Below are positions 1 to 11,032 of a DNA stretch of 64,000 nt, piece after piece (position 1 is the stretch's first letter; every line of letters starts with the position of its first letter). The stretch spans positions 2,128,001-2,192,000 of the forward strand of contig JAYKKM010000191.1 in assembly GCA_035772405.1 (NCBI GenBank). Direction: 5' to 3'. The notes under the pieces are model-generated. The model was not told the DNA's origin. It did not search any database and worked only from the letters and a program-made list of their open reading frames with translations. A program made the position numbers and the translations under genes. Source of the stretch: Chrysogorgia sp. JL179-B06 (lineage: Eukaryota; Cnidaria; Anthozoa; Scleralcyonacea; Chrysogorgiidae).

Positions 1-2
1 CT

Positions 3-400
3 CTGATCCTGATAGACCAACACAAAACACCCCCAGCCGCAATACCACCGAGTCATTATGCCGAAATTTCAACCGAAGCCGCGGTGACGTTGGTGAATGT
101 TGATCGTTTGGAGACTGAACTTTTTAATCACCCGAATTACGCACTATGATTATGCTAGGCACTATGTTAGGCTATGATTCAGCCCGTCAATTTCATTTTT
201 TGCACAATCTAAAATCCAAAATGTCATTACCCGACATTATCGAAAGCAATCTTTTAAAATAAGTTTTACTTGGCCGAACAGCCTGCCCATTTACTTCTCC
301 TGCCCATTTAGGGCTTTGTCCAAAAAGCACTCCAACGAATGGCGTACAATTTTTCACTTATCGCACCCAAAGTAATCCGGAAATAGCGTTAAAGCCTGGT
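3..400 (+). pseudogene. DIRS-like reverse transcriptase, N-terminal fragment
   Basis: Translation in shifting + frames gives blocks I associate with the start of the RT region of DIRS/Ngaro-type tyrosine-recombinase retrotransposons: VNVDRLETELFNHP near the start, NLKSKM around 200-230, then EVSLGRTACPF and LGLCPKSTP up to about 350. A stop follows the first block at about 148 and the frame changes at least once, so this is a dead fragment. The 5' side is cut by the window edge. The 3' side ends in non-coding repeat. It may or may not belong to the same family as the recombinase pieces at 16924 and 39311. Recognition is by motif memory only. Confidence 0.4.
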
Positions 401-686
401 TTCCATACAGTTGTAATTGCTGTAATTCAGTCGCCGATTGAATTACAACAGTCATATAGTTGTAATTGTTGTAATTCAGACGACAATTTCTCCCCAGTTC
501 TCAGGACGTCGTGGTTTAGTAATCGCCGATTTATGTTGAAACTGTGCATGTGGGTAGTTTGGTAAAACGTATATACCTGGGTTAGAGTGTTACTGTGTTA
601 GTGTTGTTCTTCTCCGACTGATTTGGATCACACTGTCGAATCGAAAAACAATAAAGTCATACGCATAATCATTAAAGATATTTGCA
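401..686. other. Intergenic, small inverted TTGTAATT motifs
   Basis: No coding signal. Copies of TTGTAATT and its complement AATTACAA between 405 and 480 alternate in orientation, as in the end of a small palindromic repeat. The rest (481-686) shows nothing identifiable. Confidence 0.4.
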
Positions 687-1131
687 TTAACTCTTTCCCG
701 ACAGGCTGAAAAACATCCAAAATTGAACCACCTCTTTGTTCTATTGATATCTCTTGAAATAACCATAACTGTTGCGAAAGCTATACATTTTCTGAAAGCC
801 CAATAAACCGGCTTTTACTTGTGCTTTTAAATTTCCCGAACAAAACACATGATGTTAATATCAATTGGCATTAATTATCATAAATCAGGTTGAAAAATTT
901 ACATTTTTCTAGAAAAGGCCATCTTGCACGCCCGCGTAGCATCTTGAAAACTCAAAATGCCACCAATCGCAGAGTTATTTATGAAATCAAATCAAACTTG
1001 ACGTGTGCCCTGGCGCCTGTCGAATTTCAATTTTTAATCTTGCGTGTTTTTAATCTTGCCGTGTTTTTTGATTGACGACTTTGCGGGTCTTCTAAGACCC
1101 GTTTTGACTGGGTCGGTCAGGAAAGAGTTAA
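687..1131. mobile_element. piggyBac-like MITE with TTAA ends
   Basis: The left end TTAACTCTTTCCCGAC (687-702) is matched by the reverse complement of the right end GTCAGGAAAGAGTTAA (1116-1131), 15 of 16 positions. TTAA at both ends and a CTCTTTCC-type inverted repeat are characteristic of piggyBac-superfamily MITEs. The 437-bp interior has no long frame. A small internal hairpin, CGGGTCTTCTAAGACCCG, sits near the right end. Confidence 0.6.
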
Positions 1132-1250
1132 AACTAATATTCATTAACATTAATGTTCTTTCGTTTCAATGGAAATAACATTCTTGAACATTATCAGAAT
1201 TTCATTTTAATGTTTGTTAACAATAATAAAATGTCATTTGCGTTTATTAT

Positions 1251-1480
1251 GTCTCGCGGGAGTTTTAAAGTATCAAAACAAATTAAAACGTACGTCAGAA
1301 TGAGTTCGCTGTCAATTCCTTGTGTTGACATGGCGGAAAGAAGAGGACGAAATCGTAGTCCAAATGAAACCCGCCACAGACATGTGCAGGCATTCGAAGA
1401 CCCAGCAGAAGATTATTTGCACGTTGCCGATACATTGGGTGTTCACTGGTATACTGCACGCGGCATCGTGGGAACGTACA
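1251..1480 (+). pseudogene. Transposase N-terminal helix-turn-helix fragment
   Basis: The frame contains AFEDPAEDYLHVADTLGV followed by TARGIVGTY. This resembles the N-terminal helix-turn-helix of cnidarian IS630/Tc1-like (DDE_3) transposases. The similarity stops at about 1480 and no catalytic domain follows, so it is a 5' remnant. The open frame runs 1153-1554, but its flanks are not recognisable. This copy is of a different subfamily from the longer transposase at 13085. Confidence 0.4.
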
Positions 1481-2155
1481 GTACGTGCGAGAAAGTAGAG
1501 TTGAACACTGTTATTTTCAACGAGTATAGTTTTAACTCCAGAATCGGGGTTTAAATTTTGAGTCCAAAATAATCCGATTTTTGGAGTTAATTGTTACTCT
1601 TCTTTTCGGAGTTAAAAATAACTAGGCAATGAAGAGTTAATTTTACTCCAGAAATTTCGGTTAAAATATAAAAATAAACTCCATGTTTTCGAGTAAAATG
1701 CACTTGCATGTCTTTATTTTAAACACTATCGTAATTTTTACTTATCGGTCTCTTCCTGATAAACTTGCATGGAGGCGAGCCGTAGCTCTGTAAGCGAGAT
1801 AGTTCTTGGCTCGTGTTTATATGAGTGAATTTCATTCCCGTCTATAGTCTCCTTCGCAGCCGCTAGCTCCTGAGGTAAACGAGTACGTCAGTTGGCTGAC
1901 AGAGCCTTTTTTCTCCCAAAATGTAAGCCACGAAAGACCCACGTTACCGGTCGCTTTTTCAAGTCTTATCTCGCCAGAAATCCAGATTTGCGATTTTATT
2001 TGACAGCAATCAGAACCAAGCTCTGAAATAGTTTGGTATAACAGCGACAAACACTTGGCCAAACTCACTTGGATCTGATCGCTTCACCAATCATATATAT
2101 TCCGTTCGTCGGACAATGATTTCCACACTACGCCACGCGAATGTCGACCATTACT
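1481..2155. other. Intergenic, no gene seen
   Basis: Up to about 1700 there are degenerate AGTTAA/TTAACTCC motifs in both orientations, suggesting an eroded palindromic repeat. From 1750 to 2155 the sequence is more balanced in composition but has no recognisable frame. Confidence 0.35.
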
Positions 2156-2830
2156 GTGTTTAATGACGTCACGCTCATGTGGTCGTTCCAACCACTGATC
2201 TCAAAAATAGGACAGGATAGAGCATCTAGTTTAATGATTTGAAGCCGGAAATAGCTAGCGGCGGCCATCTTGGAGTGACCACTTTCTGTGACTACGCTAT
2301 ATAGTTTTACTTCGGCGAAGCCGAGTTTTCGCGTATTTAAGCAATTATCTGTTCACAAATCGAACTCATCCCAAATATCCTAAGAAGTAGAAAGTATTCA
2401 AAGGTATTTGGACGCAAAATATTGTAAGTTTAGGCGGAAAATGTCTGGAAAATGATTCCCACAGCTCCATGTTTTGAAGTCCTGCAAAGTGCAAACCGCC
2501 AAGTATTAGAAGCTTGGTCGTTGAATTGTCAGTGGTTTGGATGACTAAGGATTTATTTACTGTATCTGGACAAAGGTTTTAAGGACTCACTGTGGTAGGC
2601 ACTTTCTTTGTTTCTCTTAATTTTTGTGGTTACTCAACTTATTTATCCAAATATACTATTAATAATAATGTAATATATTTAGTGCACAGGTTGTCGAATG
2701 GTACTGTATATAATTATCTAAATACTAAATAAGGTTCGGTCTGGTTGTACATTATTGTTTAATGAATTATTGTTGCCTTTGATTGCTTAGCTTCCAGTAA
2801 GATGTACATTAATGTTGTTTTCACTTATTT
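2156..2830. repeat. Left arm of a large inverted repeat
   Basis: This stretch, starting GTGTTTAATGACGTCACG, reappears reverse-complemented at 12070-12834, with its outermost 30 bp at 16023-16052. Blocks such as GAACTCATCCCAAATATCC and AAGTCCTGCAAAGTGCAAAC match almost base for base. Arm length of about 650-700 bp with the same outer tip on both sides is what terminal inverted repeats of a large DNA element would look like. The arms diverge outside GTGTTTAATG and I could not see a target duplication. Confidence 0.75.
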
Positions 2831-3472
2831 ATTTAAAGTCAAAATTTATGTCACTATTTTTATTATCAACAATAATTAAGGCCATTTGCCATAAAAGATT
2901 AAATGAATTTAATTTGGAGGTTTACAACAAGTGTGCTCTCCTAGTTAATTTAGAACATTATTTTCTTCAAAATGTTCCTCAAAAATACAGTTTAATTTAT
3001 TATACTGTACTATCTGTACAGTATAGTTGAGAACATGTCAAGCTTCTATTCATATAGTGGATTTGGAAAATCTTTACCCCAGGTTGATAATAGTTTCCTT
3101 CATACTGTTGCTAGAAAAGTACTGGTTCAGATAAACCAGCCATTTCTCCCAAGCTAAATGCTGCTGTTTTTATTAAATTTCTAGACCTTCTAAACATGAT
3201 GGGTACCTGAGAAAAACAAGACAAGACCAATACTAGCTTAAATCAGATAAAGTTTATGTAAATTCATGCACATAAATGTTAATGACTTGTGTATAATAAA
3301 GTTCTTAGTGTCACTATCAATACATTGTCACAAGGGATTGGGACACCATGAACTTGTTGGCCAAGTCTATTTGTAGCTGTATGGTCTATAAATTCACCAC
3401 CATTTACAAACTAGAAATGGTGCCATTTTTAATATTACCAATAAACCTGTTTGATAAAACATGTGTTAGGTA
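2831..3472. other. AT-rich spacer inside the large inverted repeat
   Basis: No supported gene. The 72-codon frame at 2812-3030 is AT-rich and unlike any family I know. Confidence 0.3.
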
Positions 3473-3694
3473 ATGAACACCAAAGCGACAGAATTATCCC
3501 CTGGGTTTAGACAAGCACAAATGGGAACCATAAAAGGAACACGAATGCAGCATGTTATCACATTGAATCCTAATAAAATTAGTCCTGCTGAGGAAGTGTA
3601 CATTGACGTACTGAAACTTAAAACTAGTAGCTGTTTGGTGCCTGGTTCATTGGGTTTGCCTTCCTCCTTTTTCTTGAGGTTGCCTTTTTCATAA
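3473..3694 (+). pseudogene. Possible capsid-like fragment of a PolB virus-like element
   Basis: The 73-residue frame contains HVITLNPNKISPAEEVYID and then KTSSCLVPGSLGL. This pattern (a TxNPxxI.....Y[IV]D motif, then LVPGSL) resembles the N-terminus of a virion-type protein that I associate with cnidarian PolB-bearing elements such as the cluster at 58575-64000. Only the N-terminal part is present; the frame decays after about residue 55 and the foldback element begins 38 bp downstream. The identification is from memory of the pattern and should be treated as tentative. Confidence 0.28.
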
Positions 3695-3754
3695 CATAAT
3701 TGTCAGTATATTGCCAAAATAAATTTACCTGCACTGTAAATGAAAATAGGCTGA

Positions 3755-4470
3755 AACGACCCAAAAAAGGGGGCCGAAACGGTGACCCCAGAATATATCT
3801 TTTTTGGGGGTCAAAATGGCACCTATAAGAAGATGGCCCCTAAGGGGTGATTTGGCCCCTCCAGGGTATGGGCCGTTTCAGCTTTAAGTAGGGGCTGTTT
3901 TGGAAGAAGCAGGGGCTGTTTCAACTTTTGACCAGGGCCATTTCAGAAAATCGCGGGGCCATTTTGGAAAATCAAGGGGTCAATTTGGCTCCTATTCGGT
4001 GGCATTATGGCCCCAAAAAAGTGTCGATTCAGCTTGCGGAGCGAAGCTATTTTGGCTCCAACAATAGAGAGCAGTTTCAGCCCCCAATCAAGGGCTGTTC
4101 TGGAAGAAGCAGGGGCTGTTTCAACTTTTGACCAGGGCCATTTCAGAAAACCGTGGGGCCATTTTGGGAAATCTAGGAGTCAATTTGGCTCCTATTCGGT
4201 GGCATTATGGCCCCAAAAAAGTGTCGATTCAGCTTGCGGAGCGGAGCTATTTTTGGCTCCAACAATAGAGAGCAGTTTCAGCCCCCAATCAAGGGCTGTT
4301 CTGGAAGAAGCAGGGGCTGTTTCAACTTTTGACCAGGGCCATTTCAGAAAACCGTGGGGCCATTTTGAAAATCTAGGAGTCAATTTGGCTCCTATTCGGT
4401 GGCATTATGGCCCCAAAAAAGTGTCGATTTAGCTTGCGGAGCGGAGCTATTTTGGCTCTATATTTTAGTC
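3755..4470. repeat. Left terminal array, ~200-bp tandem units
   Basis: About 2.8 copies of a 200/201-bp unit: ACCAGGGCCATTTCAGAAAA starts at 3931, 4131 and 4332. Each unit is built from shorter phrases of the form GGGGCCATTTTGG. A frame of 141 codons (4007-4432) stays open only because the unit length is near a multiple of three and the unit lacks stops in that frame. Confidence 0.75.
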
Positions 4471-5009
4471 ATTATACGGACCCAAAACAAGCCAATATAC
4501 AGCAGATGAAAAGTTAGACCAGTATGCGGCTTGGACCTGCAACCAGATTCGAACAAAAAATTAAAATACAGCAACTGTACAATATTTAGAATGAATAAAA
4601 ATTGTAATTTGCGAAGTAAACAAAATAAATAATATACGGAACCATAACTAGCAATATTAATAACCTAAAGGCATTGTCTAATATCACATTGATTACTGTA
4701 CTTGCTGTAACCTATTTTGTGAATAACTTGCGTAAGAGTTCGACTGTCTGAACAAATAAAGTTTTTCAATTCATTGATAACAATAACCTAAAATAATAGC
4801 CAAAATATAAACATGGTTCTCATGAAATACTTATGACAATGCATTGAAAAATTGCAACCCTTATTGGCAACTGACCACTTTGCTTAGTGTTGCGAAGAAC
4901 TACAGTTTCCAAAAAGGATAACACACCCTTGGCGTTACCCTAATCTATATTAATATATGGAAACTTGTCAACAAGGAAAGAACAGCCTCAAAACAGCAGT
5001 TGCTTGTTA
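4471..5009. other. Non-coding interior of the foldback element
   Basis: AT-rich, with no frame or motif recognised. Confidence 0.3.
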
Positions 5010-5129
5010 TTATGCAGAATTCCTTCCCTCTATTGCAATAAATAGCCTGTCATACTCCGGTGCAGTTCCAAGGACTACAATATGAGGTTGTGCCAAGTTT
5101 GACACAACAAGTTTCACTTTTTCATGCTC
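5010..5129 (-). CDS. Probable last exon of a foldback-element gene (unknown function)
   Basis: On the - strand an acceptor (TTATTTTTAG) precedes a 120-nt exon ending in TAA. Its product includes VVSNLAQPHIVVLGTAPEYD. The QPHIVVLG-type motif resembles the C-terminus of TE-linked proteins in cnidarians and fish, some of them carrying SAM domains. Upstream exons that would join in phase were not identified. The SAM-like exons at 10486-10783 may belong to the same gene. Function is unknown. Confidence 0.35.
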   Translation of the reverse strand, partial: EHEKVKLVVSNLAQPHIVVLGTAPEYDRLFIAIEGRNSA

Positions 5130-7619
5130 CTAAAAATAACAAATTATATCAAAAATTAATCTGTTGCCTTTCAATATTTTTCGACCTACAGTTCTAGTAC
5201 AAACTTAATAAAATCTTGAATAATTCTCTATGAAGAAAATTCCAACTTCATGACGAGAAATGAAAGATATTTAGGGGACGGGGCGGAGAAAGACGTTGGG
5301 CACTATACTATTACCCAGACTAACAATAAATTTTCGCGGTTGTTTTCAGGAATAGAATGACAATTGTCCAGTAATTTAACATAGTTTAATTCATTTGATT
5401 TCTGACTCTGGACTCGCCATCAATCAATAATTTATTTTTTATGGAAATGAGAAATCCATCGCCTGTTTGCTTGTTTAATATATAACACTGTTTTATATAT
5501 AATACTGATGTTGTGAATGTGGGAGAACTTGCAGTAGACAGACGATACATGCACAATCGTCAAGCTTAACCTGTAATATAACACTGTTTGTTAAGTGTTA
5601 AGAAGTGTGTTAAGTTATTTATTAAAATAGAGGCCTCGTCTTCGCCTTCATCCATATTCATATATTTAAAAATACCGCCATTTGTCGCGTAGTTTTCAAA
5701 GCCGAGTGTTTATTTACAGTTTAAGAGACTGGTACCTAAACAAATGGCGGCCAATATATCCGTTATATCGAACCACGATACATGCAAGACAAGAATGGAA
5801 ACATACCATCTAGTACGCAATGAATTGCACTCAAAATTATGCGCAGAATCCGGAGAAAGGACTAATACAAGATTCGACACTGAGAAAATGCAGAGATCAC
5901 AAATACACGCAAAAAATCATATATACAACCGAAGGAACTGTCTCTTGGGCAACTCGAATCAGATTGAAACCAGCTTGTAAACTGACTGAAATGGATGTAT
6001 TTGCATGGCATGGGAAGCAAGGTCAGTGCTAATCACGATTTCTCCATATTTGTTCTTGTTGAGCATTTGGTCAAAATTCGTTTGCGATAAACGCATCGTT
6101 CAGAACGTAAAAACAGGTTTGCCAATGATATTTCAGTCATGATACTTCACTTTTCTTGTATCAGATTGAAATGATAGGTTTTCTCAAACATCTAGAGACA
6201 TATTAAGACATTTCTTTATTTTCCCTATGTAATTACTATTCGGGTGAGAATTGTGTTGTATACATTGATTCCCAACGCACATGCGTGGCCTTCATTTCTC
6301 GCCATGCAAACAAATGCCCAGAACAACACTGATTTCACTAGTAGCAGAGCTAGCAATATTGCAGTATTTGCAATACAATACAACAAATAGCACAATTATG
6401 TTAGACTGTTAATTATACAGTGACGCTTTAAAGTTTTGTGCGTGTAGTCTTAGTGTACATGCAGAGAAACTACACTCACATGTTGTGTAAGACAATTCTG
6501 ATATATAGCAAAATTATAAGTTATGTAGTTGTGTACTGCCGAGGTTTTAATGCATGTATGTGTGCATTGAATGTATTGTATGTATGTAGAGTATGTATGT
6601 TTGTATGTATGTCGAAATGTCAGTAGTTCATTCCTCTAAGTTCTCTGCAGTTTACAAGTTTACAACCCACATTATATATATATATTTATTTCAAAGAAAC
6701 AAAACACACATTTTTTAATTAACAAAACTATACAGTACAGATACATACCATGATGGGCAGTTTGAATTTTTCTATCCAGTTAGTCTTAGCCTTGAATAAT
6801 TATAAAGAGCATGGTTGTAATTAGCTGTATGTTCAATTTTACAATCTACAGTGTACAGTGCAGTGGTAAATATACATGTACATGTATTCCAACACTAATC
6901 AAACATACAAACCAGTACTGCAAGCCTGCCTTTGGCATCAGCAAATAATTAGTCTGTTTGCAACTTGCAAATCATGATACAGTTACATACCGTAGATGTG
7001 TGAAAATATAAAATTTCTTTCATGTGTAGATCAGGATATCGCACAATTGTTAAATAGTGAAGCAAACATTTGAGATATATTTGTCAACAAGAAAAGTAAA
7101 TTCAATATTTCCAAGCATCCACATATTGTTTATGATACAATACTTAGCCATTATATGCCCTCCCAAATATAAGCATAACAATTTAAAGACTTTTCAAGAA
7201 AAAACCCAAGGCCTATTTTGGGGAGTTTAATATGACAAATTACAAATATTACAAATATAATAATACAGTTGCACCAAACTACATGCGATTTAGTTAGAAA
7301 TGGAAATACAACATGAATGTCACTGTCTAGCATTAATGTCACTAAATAGGCATTGATCCAAACACTGAATTAATACACAAACAGACACTTTCGTGAGGTG
7401 TTCCAGTACTGGTAATTTTGAAACCTAATTCAGCAGTATACCAAAGCTATAAACATATGTTGCAGCACATGGATGATACAACCCGTCATATAATGCACAG
7501 GGTCAATGAAAATGTGTTGATAGTTACCTGTGTAAAGTTTCCTTTTATTACTTGGAATTTTCTTGACTACACAATTTCTTATATAATTAGCCTTATTTAA
7601 AATTTAAATATACTATTTT
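5130..7619. other. Interior of the foldback element, mostly non-coding
   Basis: A GC-richer block at 5744-6032 (+ strand) begins ATGGCGGCC and contains two overlapping frames; the second ends TEMDVFAWHGKQ just before GGTCAGT. It could be a first exon and flanking promoter, but I do not recognise the product. 6560-6620 is a degenerate GTATGTATGT run. A fragment resembling the leader of the 37.7-kb SINE family (TGAATGTGGGAGAACTTG) lies near 5515. The remainder shows nothing. Confidence 0.3.
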
Positions 7620-7934
7620 AGGTTTTAATTGCATAGCAGAACCATGGATAACCATAATATTATCTGACTTAATGTCACAATGGACAATACCCATTGTGTG
7701 TAAATAAAAATATCCATCTCAACACTTGCCCAGGCTATCCAACCAATTATTTTGCACAAGAGAAATACACTGTAGGAGCAATACTTTTCAACAATGAAAA
7801 TACTGTTCAGCATTTTGAATAAGTCAGACCACAAAATTCCACAAGTAATTTATGATTAACATCAAGGCCAACATAAACACAAAGGGAGAACAACTGTTGG
7901 AAACTTGAGTGAATTACACTATATCACCTTCCCC
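7620..7934 (-). pseudogene. Protein kinase-like, catalytic-loop segment
   Basis: The - strand encodes YLHTMGIVHCDIKSDNIMV at about 7640-7700. This matches the kinase catalytic loop (H-x-D-x-K-x-x-x-N) preceded by the usual YLH..GI.H. Upstream residues fall in other frames and include stops, so the copy is decayed. It lies directly beyond a LINE insertion (8008-8632) from the coiled-coil and N-lobe segment at 8633-9010, so both halves probably came from one gene. The Asp-Phe-Gly segment was not found. Confidence 0.5.
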
Positions 7935-8009
7935 GACCGGTAATAATAATATTATTATTACTATTATTATTATTATTATTATTAATAATAATAATATTAT
8001 TATTATTAC
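7935..8009. repeat. (ATT)n microsatellite
   Basis: ATT/AAT trinucleotides with an orientation switch in the middle, immediately before the LINE fragment. Confidence 0.9.
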
Positions 8010-8598
8010 TCTTCTCTTATGGATCAATTACAAATTCTCCAGAATAAAGCTGCCAAAACTATTCTAGATTTCTCCCAACTATCTTCCTCAACTGAAGCCC
8101 TCAACAAACTACACTGGCATCCACTTATGTACCGGCGCTATTTACATCGTATAATAACCATTTTCAAGTGTAAAAATAATTTAACAGATTTCGACTTCGA
8201 AATAACAAAAACTAATCATACATATAACACACGACGCAAGGATGACATCTACCTCAGTAAACCGAAGACAAATTGGGGGAAACAGAAACTTTTTTATCAT
8301 GCTTCTAAAGAATATAATGCTTTGGACCCCAATATTAAATCACTCGAACTATTAGCTACCTTTAGAAACGAACTCTTTAAGTTACCATGTCCATATTAAG
8401 ATTACAGTTTATCCTTATACATGATGTACTTAACCTTATTTGTAATATAGTCATATTAATCATTTACACATATATTCGTAATCCGTAATTTTGTAATACA
8501 TGTACATATATCCTATATCTTATCTCTTATATTCATATACTCAGGAACCTTCTGAAAAACACTTTTTGTGACGTTGGTTTTCCTGAATAAATATTATT

Positions 8599-8631
<33 letters not shown>

Positions 8632-8632
8632 C
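8008..8632 (+). mobile_element. 5'-truncated CR1/L2-like LINE (RT C-terminus plus 3' tail)
   Basis: The frame 8019-8399 encodes the region after the RT domain: LQILQNKAAKTILD, LNKLHWHPLMYRRYLHR, YNTRRKDDIYL, then a stop. This is the usual C-terminus of CR1-group LINEs. It is followed by a ~200-bp 3' UTR and a (TCAA)n tail at 8600-8632, typical of CR1-type 3' ends. Only the 3' part was inserted. It interrupts the reverse-strand kinase-like gene, so it is younger than that gene. Confidence 0.75.
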
Positions 8633-9010
8633 AGGTGGGGTCTGCACACAGGCTACAACAAGTACAGATTCACCAGAAACATGTAACCTCATCAGCTTAC
8701 AAGCTCCAAAACAACCCTTTCCTAGAATGATTCCCTTTTCTTTATCATTCAAAACTGAATTTAGCTGATCTCTTCTTATAGCTTTTACATTTCTTAACTT
8801 TTCACATTTTAAGAATTGTAGTTCTGCACTGCATTTTTTCTCTGGTCCTCTTCCTTAGCTTATCATTTTCAGATCTCAAATAAACTACAGATGACTTCAG
8901 GCTATTAATTGCCTTTTTCCTCTCTCTTCTATTAAATAAAAGTTTCTCCTCCTTCTTTAGTTGTTATCTTTTCTTTCTATTCTTTTAGTGCTTTCTTTTT
9001 TTCCAGATTC
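8633..9010 (-). pseudogene. Coiled coil plus kinase N-lobe segment
   Basis: Reading the - strand from 9010 there is a charged, heptad-rich stretch (KSSVVYLRSENDKLRKRTRE), a frameshift, then a segment with GIILGKGCFGACKLM. That carries the glycine-rich loop of a protein kinase (G-x-G-x-x-G). It ends abruptly at the (TCAA)n tail of the LINE. Together with 7620-7934 it looks like a coiled-coil kinase gene carried by the foldback element. At least one frameshift near 8815 makes it a pseudogene. Confidence 0.45.
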
Positions 9011-10485
9011 ATATGTATTGTATATGTTTGGAAAAATATCAGTAATCATATTTCTAATCTGTACAGTTCTGTTCCTACACAACATCTTCGCACCCACACA
9101 TCGTGTTTAGGACAGAGTTCCAGAACATGAAAATGCTCTGCTCACAGCCCTGCGGGTTCCCAAAGAGTGTGCAGCCCATGTATATCATAGTACAGACCGT
9201 AGAAATGTGATTAAATAATATATTTCTAAATCAAACATATAACATTGATAGATTTTTTATATACAAGTGTAAAGCTTATTAAGAAACATTATTTTGCTTC
9301 AAGGGCAGCATAAGTCATAACCAGAGAATTGTATATGTTGTGCAGTTCTACAAACTCTTAAAACCTAAAAGTGATCTTACACTCTGGGGAAAAAGGGCCA
9401 TCTGATCTAATGTTACAATTTTTCTCCCCCCGCCAAATTATAAGAATGATAATAGGATAATACATTTCCCTGCCCATTGAATTTCTATCCAATAAATTGA
9501 AATAAACTACCAATGTGAATGTCCAATATTTGCCAGTTCAGGCATTTAGAAACTGTCCGTCTATTTATTTTATATTAATCCTAAGCTTCCTATAACTTGT
9601 TTAATAACTTTCTCGATAGAACTGTCAAAGATTCAATGATAAAAGATCTTTAAATCGTAGGCATTAGACAAAATTGCAATAATTAAGTCTTAACTAGCTT
9701 AAATAGGAGAAGATTAACATACACATCAAAATTACCAAGGTTAAATATATTGGAATGTATTAAAAATATGGCAATTTTAAGACTTACATGCACAGATGAA
9801 GCCAGCCGATACACCTATTCGGGAGAACAAGCTTGGTTGGGAGAACTATGGCAGACGATGGCGATTATCATTGTCCTCGGCTAGTGCTTGGTACATGACA
9901 AACATGTACACCATATAAACACCATCTTCTTCATTCTCGCGGTCACTCGCACACTACAAATATAACAAACAGAGAAGCTGGAATTTAATACTACAAGGCT
10001 CGTATTCGTTTTGTAGCTTATATACGCAACAATTTGAATAAGCTTAGTAGCGTAATCGACAGTCGAGTGATCAGGTCGACACGGAGAGATCAGCCATGTT
10101 GAAAATTCTTCCACAGTGGACAATCCAACTACGAGGCGTTTCTTGAACGTATTTCCTGAGAAAAGTAACATCTTATAACACTAAATATTAAGTGAACAAA
10201 ATACTGTATCCAACACGAGTTTAGCGTTATATTTTATCCGATTTTCCTTCTTCGAATGCAAATATAAATCCCAACGGTCACTTGTAGAATAGGCGCCAAA
10301 TTCGCAAATAGTTTCTACGCATGCTCTGAATCTCTGAATGAATATATCGCGGGCGCATACATTCTCGTTCCCAGAGCCCGGGTCGTCTGCGCCGGGTTTT
10401 CGAATAGAGTCTAGTATGATAGAAATTGTTAAAAAGTTACAATGTATAAAATTTGCGAAAGCGAAAATTTTAATGTGAATTCTTA
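9011..10485. other. Non-coding interior of the foldback element
   Basis: No supported gene. A CTCGTTCCCAGAGCC motif at 10363 resembles the end of the element at 49734-50724. Confidence 0.3.
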
Positions 10486-10783
10486 CCTTCTCTTTAATTA
10501 CGTCGCTAAGAAATCCCTTAAATTTCTGGCGAAATTTGAATGAAGGAAAAAAGTGTCTCATTTCTGCGTCAACTTCGTACAAGGCTGTCATGTCCTCGCC
10601 ATTTAATTCTTCACTTTCTACATATACAAATATAAAAAATCACATTTATTACACAATATTGATCAAAAAGATAGAACTGCAATATATAGTGTCATTCCAG
10701 TAAAAATATCTAATATCGCGAAACTTACAGATACGTTCCACGACCTTCTGGGAAATCATGGGACAGCAACCAATCTTTTACTT
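10486..10783 (-). pseudogene. SAM-like domain in two exons
   Basis: Exon 10783-10729 encodes VKDWLLSHDFPEGRGTYL between an acceptor and a GTAAGT donor. Exon 10617-10486 encodes ESEELNGEDMTALYEVDAEM and then FPSFKFRQKFKGFLSDVI, ending at a GTAAGA donor. Together they follow the pattern of a sterile alpha motif (V..WL, E.E.L.G..L..L, then a last helix R.K....). The phases at the junction do not match, implying an indel or a wrongly chosen boundary. It may be the N-terminus of the gene ending at 5010. Confidence 0.4.
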
Positions 10784-11032
10784 CTGAACATAAAAATGTT
10801 GTCTGGAAGCATCCATATTGATGTAGCACGATGTTGCTGGTTAAGTCTAACTCGCAAACGGTTCAAATGTATGATGTATCTACTAACCAGAATGGCTCAT
10901 ATTTATACTATTGTCTTTAATTACTGGCCAAACATGCCACTTGAAAGATAGATGATATTCTCGACCAATAAAAACTATCGAGAAGATAATATCAATTCTT
11001 TCACGCGTGTCGCTTTAACACGCGCGAGCCGA

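Noticed and set aside
4007..4432. 141-codon + strand frame
   Set aside because: It spans two copies of the 200-bp tandem unit and repeats its own sequence; open by composition only.
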